The notes under the pieces were generated by a model. That model did not search any database and was not told the DNA's origin. It saw only the letters and a list, made by a program, of their open reading frames with translations. From NCBI RefSeq assembly GCF_004187715.1, contig NZ_QZWF01000001.1, positions 372,001 to 436,000 of the forward strand: DNA of 64,000 nt. The letters are read 5' to 3'. This document shows positions 1 to 7,862 of this stretch, in pieces (the first letter of the stretch is position 1; each line of letters opens with the position of its first letter). The DNA comes from Streptomyces sp. F001 (GTDB lineage Bacteria; Actinomycetota; Actinomycetes; Streptomycetales; Streptomycetaceae). The position numbers were made by a program, and so were the translations under genes.

Positions 1-3000
1 GGCCGAGCCCGGCGTGAAGCGGCCGATCAGCCAGGCCGTGACCGCGCCGAGAGACGTGGTCAGTGCGCGGTGCCGGATCTGCCGCATCAGCGGGCTGCCG
101 AGCAGCGTCGTCCCCAACGGCCGGCTGCCGGCGCTCGCGTCCTCGGCCGGGTCCTGCTGCGGCGTGACCGCCACGGCCATCGCCGGGAACAGGTCCGTGA
201 ACAGGTTCACCAGCAGCATCTGACGGGTCGACAGCGGCGCCGCCCCCTGGAGGAGGGTGCCCAGGATGCCGAAGCCGACCTCGCCCGCGTTGCCGCCGAT
301 CAGGATGGCGACGGCATCGGCGACGCTGTGCCACAGGGCGCGGCCCTCGGCGACGGCCTCGACGAGGACGGTGAGGTCTCCGTTGGTGAGCACCAGGTCG
401 GCGGCGTTGCGGGCGGCTGCCGAGCCGCGGGCGCTGATCCCGACGCCGATGTCGGCGGCGCGGATCGCGGCGGCGTCGTTGGCGCCGTCGCCGACCATCC
501 CGACGACTCGGCCGGCGTCCATCAGCGCCTCGACGACCTGGAGCTTCTGCTCGGGCGCGACCCGGGCCACGACGCCCACGTCGTGCAGCATGCGGGAGCG
601 TTCCGAGCGGTCGGCGGCGGCCAGTTCGTCGCCGGTGATCACGGCCGTGTCCTCGGGCCAGCCCAGGTCGAGGGCGATCGCCCGGGCGGTCTGTGGGTGG
701 TCGCCGGTCAGCATCACCGGTCGTACGCCCGCCTCGCGCAGCCCGTGCACGAGCGCCGTGGACGTCTCGCGCGGTACGTCGGCCAGCGCGAGCAGTCCGG
801 TGAACTCCAGCTTCTCCAGGGGGGCTTCGCACGCTTCGGTGTCCTTCTCGTCCTCGGCCAGGTGCCGCCTGGCGACCGCGAGGACCCGCAGCCCGTCGCG
901 GGCCAGCTCCTGGGCCTTGCCGGAGGCGTGGTCGGGGACGTCGCGGCAGGCGGGCAGCACGATCTCCGGCGCGCCCTTGACGACGAGCGTGCGCTCACCG
1001 TCCGCCGCGTGGCCCACGGCGCCGGCGTAGCCCCGGCCGGCCTCGAACGGCCTGCCCTCGGTCTGGACCCACTCGGGGTCGCGCGGCGCCGCATCCAGGA
1101 CTGCCTCGTCGGTGGCGTGCACCGGCCGGTCGGGCCCCTCCTCGGGCTGGGGGCAGGCGCGCACCGCGACCCGCATCGTGACCGAGTCCGCGGCCTCGTC
1201 CGGCGTACGGACCGCACCGTCCACGTCGGTCACGCGGACCAGGCGCAACTTGTTCTCGGTGAGGGTGCCGGTCTTGTCGAAGCAGACCGTGTCCATCCGG
1301 CCGAGAGCCTCCAGCGTGCGCGGAGCACGGACCAGGACGCCATGTTGGCTGAGCCGGCGGGCGGCCGCCAGCTGCGCGACCGTGGCCACCAGGGGCAGTC
1401 CCTCGGGAACGGCGGCCACCGCCACCGCGACACCGCCGCTGACGGCCTGGCGTATCGGTGCGCCGCGCACCAGCGACAGGCCGGTCACCGCGGCGCCGCC
1501 TGCCATGGTCAACGGCAGGGCCTTGCGGGTGAGTTCCTGCAGCCGGGCCTGGACGCCGGCGGCGGGGGGTGTGCGGGCGGCGAGGTGGACGGCGCGGGCC
1601 GCCTCGGTGCGGTCGCCGGTCTCCACGACGACGGCCCTGGCCTGTCCGGCGACGACGGTCGTGCCCTCGAACACCATGCAGCGGCGGTCGGCCACCGCGG
1701 CGCGCGGGGTCGGCTCCGTCTGCTTGTTCACCGGCAGGGACTCGCCGGTCAGCGCCGACTCGTCGACCTCCAGGCCGTCCTCCCACAGCAGACGTGCGTC
1801 GGCCGGTACGACATCGTCGACCGCGAGCTCGATCACATCACCGGGCGTCAGCCGGGTGGCATCCACCGTGCGGGGCCCGGCCGAGGCGTCCTCGGCGGTG
1901 ACGCGGGCCTTCTGCTTCTGCTCCGCGAGCAGCCCGGACAGCGCCCGCTCGGCCCGCAGCCGCTGCACCCCGCCGAGCAGCGCGTTCAGATCGAGGGCGC
2001 CGACGACCAGCAGCGCGTCCACGACGGAGCCGAGGATCGCCGACGCGGCCGAGCCGACCGCCAGGACCGGGGTGAGCGGGTCGTCCAGTTCGCCGCGTAC
2101 GGCCCGGCCGAGTTGCAGCGACCACCGGGCCGGCGCCAGGGCGGGGACGCGGGCGACGGACTCGGCCGCCTTGCGGACGCGGCTCCTCGCCTCCTGCACG
2201 GGGGTCGGCTGTCGTTCCGGCCCGTGGTCCAGCCGCTTACGGACGTCGCTCACCTTCAGGGCGTGCCAGGCCACCCGCGGCCGCGGGTGCGGGGCCCGGG
2301 CGGCCGCCACTCCGACGGCGGCGCGTGCGCCGTTCAGCAGGGCGACTGCCGCGCCCACGTCCACGGGTGCGTGGCGCAGGCCGATCAGCGGGATGCGCTG
2401 GCCGTTCCCGGCCTCCCCGACAGCCACCAGCAGCCCGGACAGGGCGGCACCCGACCGGGCCAGGGTCTGTGAACGCCGGCCGACCTTACGGGCCGCCGGC
2501 ACCGCGGCGAGCAGCCGCCACACGTCGGCCAGCCCGCCCGGGGCGACGAGGTCCGCACCCCACGCGACGGCCGCGTCCCCGTCGGCGAGCGCGACCGCCA
2601 CGTCACCGGCGAGCAGCCCGGCCAGGACGTCGGTGTCCGTCGCCGACCTCGGGCGGGCCACCGTCAGGACACCGCCGCGCCCGCGCAGCCCGTTCACCAC
2701 CTCGTCGGCCGGCCGGTCGGCGGCGACGATGTGGTCGGCGAGGGCGGTGAACTCGCCGAGCGCCGGATCGTCCACGACCACGACCCTCAGCCCGGCACGC
2801 CGGGTCGCGTCCAGCACGGCCTCGGCCCACGGGTCGGCGTCGCCCTCGGCCGTGTGCAGCGCACTGGGATGCAGGAAGACCGTCCGGACCGTCTCCAGTT
2901 GCCGCAGCCGTTGCATGTTGCGCACCAGCACCCCGATGCGGGCGAGCGCACAACCCAGCACGGCGTGGAAGGAGGCGGGCCCGTAGCGGGCGGCCTTCGG

Positions 3001-4005
3001 GGAGCCCGCGAGCACCGCTTCGGCCGCCTCGGTGCCGCTGTGCTTGACCAGCAAGGTGGCGGCGGCGCCCGCCAGGCTGCCGGCCTCGGCGTGGACCGCG
3101 TACTCGTGCACCGGTGTGGTCCGCAGCGGCGGGCGCGGGAACCGGTGCGCGGCCACGTCCTGGCGCCCGGGCCCGCACACCTGGTCGTGCACCGCGTCGA
3201 AGGCGGCCGCGCGGGCCAGTGTCTCGGTGAGCTGGAAAGAACGCAGGGCCCCGTCGAGCACCAGCGAGATCGGTGTCTGCCCCGCGCCGTGGACGGCCGC
3301 GTTGGCGACCGCCAGCATCAGGTCCATACGCGAGGGGCCGAACCGGGCCCGCATCCAGCTGCGGAAGCGGGGGTTCTCGCGCAGCAGCGTCATACTCGCG
3401 GTCACGAACCGGGGCGAGGCCGGCAACCGGAGCGCCGACCCGGTGACGGCGGCGACGACTCCCACCGCATCGGCCGCGAGCGCCGCGGCCGTGGTCCGCG
3501 CCTCGCCCGGGTCGCCCGGATGCGCGAACTCCTCCACGTCGTCGTCCGCCGGCACCAGTCCGTGCCGGGATGCGAGGTCGTTCGCCTTCTCCACCACCCG
3601 GTCGCTCAGCGCGTCCTCGCTCGCGACAATCACCAGCCGGGCCAGCCCACCGTCCCAGTAGGCGGACGCCACGTCCGGATGCTCCGCCAGCGCCCTGGCC
3701 ACCCGCCGCGCCGCCTGCGCCGTCCCGACCGCCCGCCGTTCCGTCTCCGGTCCGGCAAGCCGCAGCGCAAGGTGTGCCCGCCGGCCCGACCGCCAGTGGC
3801 GATCGCCGCCCGGCACTGCGGCACGGGCGACCCGCGTCATCCGCACCAGGGCGTCCGCGCCGCGCACCCCGGCCCGTGCGGTTCCGGCCAGGGCGCCCGC
3901 CGCCGCGCCGACCGCGGGCGCGGCACCGCTCACCAGCAGCCCCGGCCCGGCCAGTACGCCGCCGGAGAGAACCGCAGCCGAGCCCGTCAGCAACCCAAGC
4001 GCCAT
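1..4005 (-). CDS. CtpI-like cation-transporting P-type ATPase (3' end outside window)
   Basis: Membrane ATPase of the very long actinobacterial CtpI type; the transported cation cannot be read from the sequence. About 1335 residues are visible, and the gene runs off the left edge. A poorly conserved N-terminal half (about residues 1-650) precedes the catalytic core: actuator TGES near residue 753, phosphorylation motif DKTGT near 908, and the hinge motif GDGAND near 1172. Residues 60-135 have the size and alternation of a heavy-metal-associated fold but lack CxxC. The start is the ATG at 4005, preceded by a GAGGG ribosome site; an ATG five bases further upstream is in another frame. The gene lies 60 bp downstream of a small membrane-protein gene on the same strand and is probably co-transcribed with it. 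Family assignment is firm; substrate is unknown. Confidence 0.9.
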   Translation of the reverse strand, partial: MALGLLTGSAAVLSGGVLAGPGLLVSGAAPAVGAAAGALAGTARAGVRGADALVRMTRVARAAVPGGDRHWRSGRRAHLALRLAGPETERRAVGTAQAARRVARALAEHPDVASAYWDGGLARLVIVASEDALSDRVVEKANDLASRHGLVPADDDVEEFAHPGDPGEARTTAAALAADAVGVVAAVTGSALRLPASPRFVTASMTLLRENPRFRSWMRARFGPSRMDLMLAVANAAVHGAGQTPISLVLDGALRSFQLTETLARAAAFDAVHDQVCGPGRQDVAAHRFPRPPLRTTPVHEYAVHAEAGSLAGAAATLLVKHSGTEAAEAVLAGSPKAARYGPASFHAVLGCALARIGVLVRNMQRLRQLETVRTVFLHPSALHTAEGDADPWAEAVLDATRRAGLRVVVVDDPALGEFTALADHIVAADRPADEVVNGLRGRGGVLTVARPRSATDTDVLAGLLAGDVAVALADGDAAVAWGADLVAPGGLADVWRLLAAVPAARKVGRRSQTLARSGAALSGLLVAVGEAGNGQRIPLIGLRHAPVDVGAAVALLNGARAAVGVAAARAPHPRPRVAWHALKVSDVRKRLDHGPERQPTPVQEARSRVRKAAESVARVPALAPARWSLQLGRAVRGELDDPLTPVLAVGSAASAILGSVVDALLVVGALDLNALLGGVQRLRAERALSGLLAEQKQKARVTAEDASAGPRTVDATRLTPGDVIELAVDDVVPADARLLWEDGLEVDESALTGESLPVNKQTEPTPRAAVADRRCMVFEGTTVVAGQARAVVVETGDRTEAARAVHLAARTPPAAGVQARLQELTRKALPLTMAGGAAVTGLSLVRGAPIRQAVSGGVAVAVAAVPEGLPLVATVAQLAAARRLSQHGVLVRAPRTLEALGRMDTVCFDKTGTLTENKLRLVRVTDVDGAVRTPDEAADSVTMRVAVRACPQPEEGPDRPVHATDEAVLDAAPRDPEWVQTEGRPFEAGRGYAGAVGHAADGERTLVVKGAPEIVLPACRDVPDHASGKAQELARDGLRVLAVARRHLAEDEKDTEACEAPLEKLEFTGLLALADVPRETSTALVHGLREAGVRPVMLTGDHPQTARAIALDLGWPEDTAVITGDELAAADRSERSRMLHDVGVVARVAPEQKLQVVEALMDAGRVVGMVGDGANDAAAIRAADIGVGISARGSAAARNAADLVLTNGDLTVLVEAVAEGRALWHSVADAVAILIGGNAGEVGFGILGTLLQGAAPLSTRQMLLVNLFTDLFPAMAVAVTPQQDPAEDASAGSRPLGTTLLGSPLMRQIRHRALTTSLGAVTAWLIGRFTPGSA

Positions 4006-4065
4006 CTCATCCCTCAGCTCGTGTTTCCGGATGGGCCGGGAGCCTGCGCTCCCGGCCCGCGTTCC

Positions 4066-4791
4066 CTATCCGCCTGCGGTCGCCTTGCGCCGACTGGCGG
4101 ACGACGACGCACGGCTGCCGGTCGACGACGTGCGTCCCTTGGCCGTCGTAGTCGTACGCCGACTGGTGGACGACGTGGACGACGTACGGCTGCCGGCAGT
4201 TGCCGACTTCCCGCGCGCCGACGTCCCACTCCGACTGCCGGACGTTCGCGTGCTCGTCGACGTCGAACGGCTGCCACCGCTTGTCGTACGGCGGGCGGCG
4301 GCCGTCTTGGTGCCCTTCGTCGTCCTCTCGGCCTTCCCGCCCTTCTCTGCCTTCCCGCCCTTCTCTTCCGTGGCGCCGTCGTGGTGCGGACGGGGCTGGG
4401 TGAGCCAGGCCACGCCGGCGACGGTGACGGCCACGGGCCACTCGACGAGGCCCGCGGCACCGAGCAGGCCGGCGCCGGTGTACACGGCGATGCGCCGACC
4501 ACGCGGCGACACGGCGCCGACCGCGTCCAGTGCGCCTTCGGCCGCCTTGGTCACGGCGTCGGCGCCGGGCACCTTGCGCACCGCACCGGGCAGCTTGCGC
4601 ACCGCATCGGCTCCGGGCGCATGGCGCACCGTCTCGGGCGCATGGCGCGCCGCGTCGGGCACCTTGCGCACGACCCCGGCACCCGGCATCCTGCGCAGCG
4701 TCGAGGCGGCGGCACTCGGCACGGCGCGCAGCGTCGCAGCGGTGGCGCGCAGCGGCTGCGCCGGCTCGGGTGAGGATTTCTGCGCTGTCAT
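4066..4791 (-). CDS. Hypothetical basic membrane protein upstream of the P-type ATPase
   Basis: 241 residues, family not recognised. The N-terminal third carries imperfect short repeats of the type VRKVPGA and ARHAPE, giving a basic, possibly amphipathic segment. A single hydrophobic stretch follows at about residues 100-135, then a tandem EKGGKA motif, and a Ser/Thr/Arg/Lys-rich low-complexity tail. The start is placed at the ATG at 4791, which has GGAG at good spacing; the frame stays open to 4920 but has no better start. It sits directly upstream of the P-type ATPase on the same strand. Small single-span accessory proteins are known beside mycobacterial Ctp ATPases (PacL/DUF1490 family). 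Position and a single membrane span fit that idea, but no PacL metal-binding tail is visible, so the link is only an inference. Confidence 0.6.
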   Translation of the reverse strand: MTAQKSSPEPAQPLRATAATLRAVPSAAASTLRRMPGAGVVRKVPDAARHAPETVRHAPGADAVRKLPGAVRKVPGADAVTKAAEGALDAVGAVSPRGRRIAVYTGAGLLGAAGLVEWPVAVTVAGVAWLTQPRPHHDGATEEKGGKAEKGGKAERTTKGTKTAAARRTTSGGSRSTSTSTRTSGSRSGTSARGKSATAGSRTSSTSSTSRRTTTTAKGRTSSTGSRASSSASRRKATAGG

Positions 4792-4995
4792 GACACTCCA
4801 CGCCTCCCTGAGAGATCCGCTCTCTTCACCCGCCGTGTTCCCGGGAAACGCGACGTCATCCGCGCGGAAGGGGAACCCGCGTGACCGGTGTGGCGCGCAG
4901 CGGCTGCGCCGGGCCGTCACAGAAGCGCTCCCCCACCATGGTTCCGGCCGCTTCCTGCGCGCTCCCGAGTGTCCGAATGTGTTCTGCGCAAAGCG

Positions 4996-5024
4996 TTGAC
5001 TAGAAAGCGCTTGCCCCCTACGTT
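4996..5024 (+). promoter_or_regulatory. Predicted promoter with LacI-type operator for the pectate lyase operon
   Basis: The 360-bp gap between 4791 and 5152 contains TTGACT at 4996-5001 and TACGTT at 5019-5024, separated by 17 bp. The spacer carries the palindrome AAGCGCTT (5005-5012), the core seen in operators of many LacI-family sugar regulators. Repression with induction by pectin breakdown products is a reasonable inference. No other clear signal was seen in this gap. Confidence 0.45.
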
Positions 5025-5151
5025 CCGTTCAGCAGGCTGACCAGCCGACGCCCCCTTGGGCCGGAATCGTCACCCTGCCCGCGCGAGGCGTTCAACATGG
5101 CGTACGTCATTCACGTACAGGACCGAACAAGCCCTCCCGAAGGGACGCACC

Positions 5152-6129
5152 ATGCGCACAGTCCCCCCACGTACACCCGCGCAAAGATCTGCCCTGGTGG
5201 CGGTCGCGGCGACCCTCGCCACGGCGGCCGTCGTCACCCTCCCGCAGCCGGCCGGGGCGGCCGAGAGCTCACCGATCGGGTTCGGCGCCGGGGCGACCGG
5301 CGGCGGCAGCGCCACGGCGGTGACCGTCTCGACGCTCGACGCCTTCAGGTCGGCCGTGTCCGGCAACGCGGCGAAGATCGTCCGGGTCAACGGGCTGATC
5401 TCGTTGAGCGGTCAGGTCGACATCGGGTCCAACACGACCGTCCTGGGCGTCGGTTCGTCGTCGGGATTCACCGGTGGCGGACTACGCCTGAAGGAGGTCT
5501 CCAACGTCGTCGTCCGCAACCTGAACATCAGCAAGCCGGTCGCGCCCGCAGACGGCATCACCGTCCAGGCGTCGACGAAGGTATGGATCGACCACAACTC
5601 CTTTTCGGCGGACCGCGCGCACGACAAGGACCACTACGACGGCCTGCTGGACATCAACCACGGCTCGGACGACGTCACCGTGTCCTGGAACACCTTCAAG
5701 GACCACTTCAAGGGCTCACTCGTCGGCCACAGCGACAACAACGCGTCCGAGGACACCGGGCACCTGAAGGTGACGTACCACCACAACCACTTCAGCAACG
5801 TCTACTCGCGCATCCCCAGCCTGCGCTTCGGCACCGGGCACTTCTACAACAACTACGTGGCCGGCGCGGACACCGCCTGCCACTCGCGCATGGGCGCCCA
5901 GATGCTCGTGGAGAACAACGTCTTCCGCGACACGAAGACCGCTGTGACCACGAACCGCAGCAGTGACGTGGACGGCTACGCGAACCTGCGCGGCAACGAT
6001 CTCGGCGGGGCCGCGACCGAGATCTCCCGGGTCGGTACCTTCACCACGCCGCCCTACAGCTACACCGCCGAGTCCGCGGCCGGCGTCGTCGCCTCGGTGA
6101 CGTCCGGCGCGGGCGCCGGAAAGATCTGA
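5152..6129 (+). CDS. Secreted pectate lyase, polysaccharide lyase family 1
   Basis: Cleaves polygalacturonate by beta-elimination outside the cell. The protein is 325 residues. It has a signal peptide (basic start, Ala/Val/Leu core, cleavage after AGAA near residue 37), then a right-handed beta-helix with the PL1 pattern: WIDHNSF, then VTVSWNTFKDH, then an Arg-rich catalytic turn (HNHFSNVYSRIPSLR). The ATG at 5152 is chosen because AAGGGA lies just upstream and the signal peptide begins there; the frame is open further 5' from 5056. The gene is followed after 31 bp by a second pectate lyase of another family, so the two are probably one operon under the promoter at 4996-5024. Confidence 0.92.
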   Translation: MRTVPPRTPAQRSALVAVAATLATAAVVTLPQPAGAAESSPIGFGAGATGGGSATAVTVSTLDAFRSAVSGNAAKIVRVNGLISLSGQVDIGSNTTVLGVGSSSGFTGGGLRLKEVSNVVVRNLNISKPVAPADGITVQASTKVWIDHNSFSADRAHDKDHYDGLLDINHGSDDVTVSWNTFKDHFKGSLVGHSDNNASEDTGHLKVTYHHNHFSNVYSRIPSLRFGTGHFYNNYVAGADTACHSRMGAQMLVENNVFRDTKTAVTTNRSSDVDGYANLRGNDLGGAATEISRVGTFTTPPYSYTAESAAGVVASVTSGAGAGKI

Positions 6130-6160
6130 CCACCCCCCAACTGGAAGAAGGCATCGGGAC

Positions 6161-6943
6161 ATGACTTCACCAGCAAAGCCCCGCGCCCGCCGGCGCGCAC
6201 TGACCGGCGGGCTGGCCGCGCTCGGCCTCTCGTCTGTCATGATCACGACACTCGGCGTGTCGCCGGCGAGCGCCGCCACCTGGCCGACGCCCAACGGCAG
6301 CCAGGGGACGTCCTCCACCATCTCCGTGTCCGGCACCAAGGACTACGGCATGAAGAAGTTCTACGGCACCGGAGACCTGGCCGGTGACGGCCAGGAGGAG
6401 GGCCAGGACCCGATCTTCAGGCTCGCGGCCGGCACGACGCTGAAGAACGTCATCATCGGCGCGCCCGGCGCCGACGGCATCCACTGCGAGGGCAACTGCA
6501 CCCTGCAGAACGTGTGGTGGGAGGACGTCGGCGAGGACGCCGCGACCTTCCGAGGCGGCTCCACCTACAACGTGATCGGCGGTGGCGCCAAGAAGGCCGC
6601 CGACAAGGTCTTCCAGCACAACGGGCCCGGCACGGTGAACATCTCCGACTTCGCGGTCAGCGAGTTCAAGACGCTGTACCGCTCGTGCGGCGACTGCTCC
6701 ACGCAGTACACGCGCAAGGTCAACCTCAGCAACATCGAGGTGACCGGCACCGGATCCACCGCGCGCCTGGTCGGCATCAACGTCAACCGCAACGACGTGG
6801 CGACGCTGCGGGGCATCACGATCCTCAACGACGCCGGCCGCAAGGTCATCCCCTGCCAGAAGTACAACAACAACACAGCCGTGGGCACGGGCCCGGACAG
6901 TACGAACTGCCTGTACTCCAGCTCGGACATCACCTACAGGTAG
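6161..6943 (+). CDS. Secreted pectate lyase, polysaccharide lyase family 3
   Basis: 260 residues. A twin-arginine-like basic start (RARRR) and hydrophobic core end at SPASAA near residue 39, so it is exported. The mature part matches the small PL3 fold: DGIHCEGNCTL, then VWWEDVGEDAATF, then a Cys-rich segment (YRSCGDCS) and a C-terminal NCLYSSSDITY. PL3 enzymes act on polygalacturonate and low-methyl pectin. The product would complement the PL1 enzyme encoded 31 bp upstream. The operon ends at a strong hairpin at 6976-7019. Family call is firm; exact substrate is inferred. Confidence 0.88.
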   Translation: MTSPAKPRARRRALTGGLAALGLSSVMITTLGVSPASAATWPTPNGSQGTSSTISVSGTKDYGMKKFYGTGDLAGDGQEEGQDPIFRLAAGTTLKNVIIGAPGADGIHCEGNCTLQNVWWEDVGEDAATFRGGSTYNVIGGGAKKAADKVFQHNGPGTVNISDFAVSEFKTLYRSCGDCSTQYTRKVNLSNIEVTGTGSTARLVGINVNRNDVATLRGITILNDAGRKVIPCQKYNNNTAVGTGPDSTNCLYSSSDITYR

Positions 6944-6975
6944 CCCCACCCGGCAGGCAGTCCCCCCACGGTGAA

Positions 6976-7019
6976 GGCGGCCGTCCGAAGCGTCCCCCAC
7001 GGCGCTTCGGACGGCCGCC
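6976..7019. terminator. Strong hairpin terminator between convergent genes
   Basis: Perfect 17-bp arms (6976-6992 and 7003-7019) enclose a 10-base loop. It sits between the end of the pectate lyase operon (+) and the end of the PaaX-family gene (-) and can serve both directions. No T run follows, as is usual in Streptomyces. Confidence 0.85.
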
Positions 7020-7022
7020 GCG

Positions 7023-7787
7023 TCATTCCCGGCGGCCACGCGCGCGTACCGCCTCGGTGACCTCCCGTCGGTAGTCCGCGTACACGGTGCGCAACTCGGT
7101 GCCCGGCCAGTCGGCGGGGAGGAGTTCGGGAGGCAGAACGGGGTCGGCGAGCAGATGGCGTACGACGGCCGCGAAGGCGGTGAAGCGGTCGGCCGGGCGG
7201 TCCGCCCCGGCGGCATGGGCGAGCAGGGCCCGGGCGGTGGCGGACCAGGCATCGAGCGGCCAGAGGTTCGCGGCCAGTTCGCGCGGTGGGCGGTCGTCCG
7301 GACGGGCCGTGTAGCACTGGGCCACCTGGGCCAGGTCGTCCGGCAGAGACCGGCGCAGGTTGGCGGGCCGCAGCCAGACACCCTCGCGGAGTTCGGCGAG
7401 CCGGAGGGCGGTCAACCGGCTGCGCAGGTCGGCGCGTTCCGCGGGTCCGCGCCCGGTCGCGGTGATCACGACCATCTCCCAGCCGCCGTCCCACGCGCGC
7501 GTGCGCGGGTGTACGGCCTCGTCCTGCCGGCGTTGCCGCTCCAGCAGACGTTCGCTGAGCCGGTAGACGCCGCCCGCGCGCCGCAGATCACCGGCGGTCA
7601 CCATCCGGCTGAGCGCGGCCCGCACCGTGGACCCGCCGACACCGAAGGGCTGCACGCCGCGCACGAGGTCCCGCACCGGCAGCTCGGGCGGGTGCGAGCC
7701 CAGCAGCAGACTCAGAACGACCGACCTCGCGGACAGCGGGCGCAGCTCGACCCCGCCGACCTGCTGCGCTGTCACGTTCGCCCGCAT
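7023..7787 (-). CDS. PaaX-family transcriptional regulator
   Basis: 254 residues. The N-terminal winged-helix region (LRPLSARSVVLSLLLGSHPP, then STVRAALSRMVTAGDL) and the central WEMVVITATGRGPAERA segment are typical of PaaX, the phenylacetyl-CoA-responsive repressor family. The C-terminal part has the usual Trp/Pro-rich dimer region. The ATG at 7787 is used because the family N-terminus begins there; no strong ribosome site is visible and the frame is open further upstream. It is divergent from the AidB-like dehydrogenase at 7863 and shares a 75-bp promoter region containing an inverted repeat (7817-7854). It therefore probably controls itself and that gene. No phenylacetate genes are nearby, so the ligand is unknown. 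Confidence 0.85.
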   Translation of the reverse strand: MRANVTAQQVGGVELRPLSARSVVLSLLLGSHPPELPVRDLVRGVQPFGVGGSTVRAALSRMVTAGDLRRAGGVYRLSERLLERQRRQDEAVHPRTRAWDGGWEMVVITATGRGPAERADLRSRLTALRLAELREGVWLRPANLRRSLPDDLAQVAQCYTARPDDRPPRELAANLWPLDAWSATARALLAHAAGADRPADRFTAFAAVVRHLLADPVLPPELLPADWPGTELRTVYADYRREVTEAVRARGRRE

Positions 7788-7816
7788 GGCCACGTACTGT
7801 ACGCGGTGGATTTTCC

Positions 7817-7854
7817 TGTTGCAGGATTGCTGCGACTGTAGCTGGAGTGCAACA
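7817..7854. promoter_or_regulatory. Inverted repeat in the PaaX/AidB divergent promoter
   Basis: TGTTGCA (7817-7823) and its exact inverse TGCAACA (7848-7854) lie 24 bp apart, midway between the two divergent starts. This is a candidate operator for the adjacent PaaX-family regulator. It does not resemble the TGATTC-containing PaaX site of E. coli, so assignment rests on position and symmetry only. Confidence 0.4.
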
Positions 7855-7862
7855 CTCGGCGT

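Noticed and set aside
70..2472. Long open frame on the + strand opposite the P-type ATPase
   Set aside because: It is rich in Arg, Gly and His with no recognisable domain, and mirrors a real gene with DKTGT and GDGAND on the other strand; high-GC antisense frames of this kind are artefacts.
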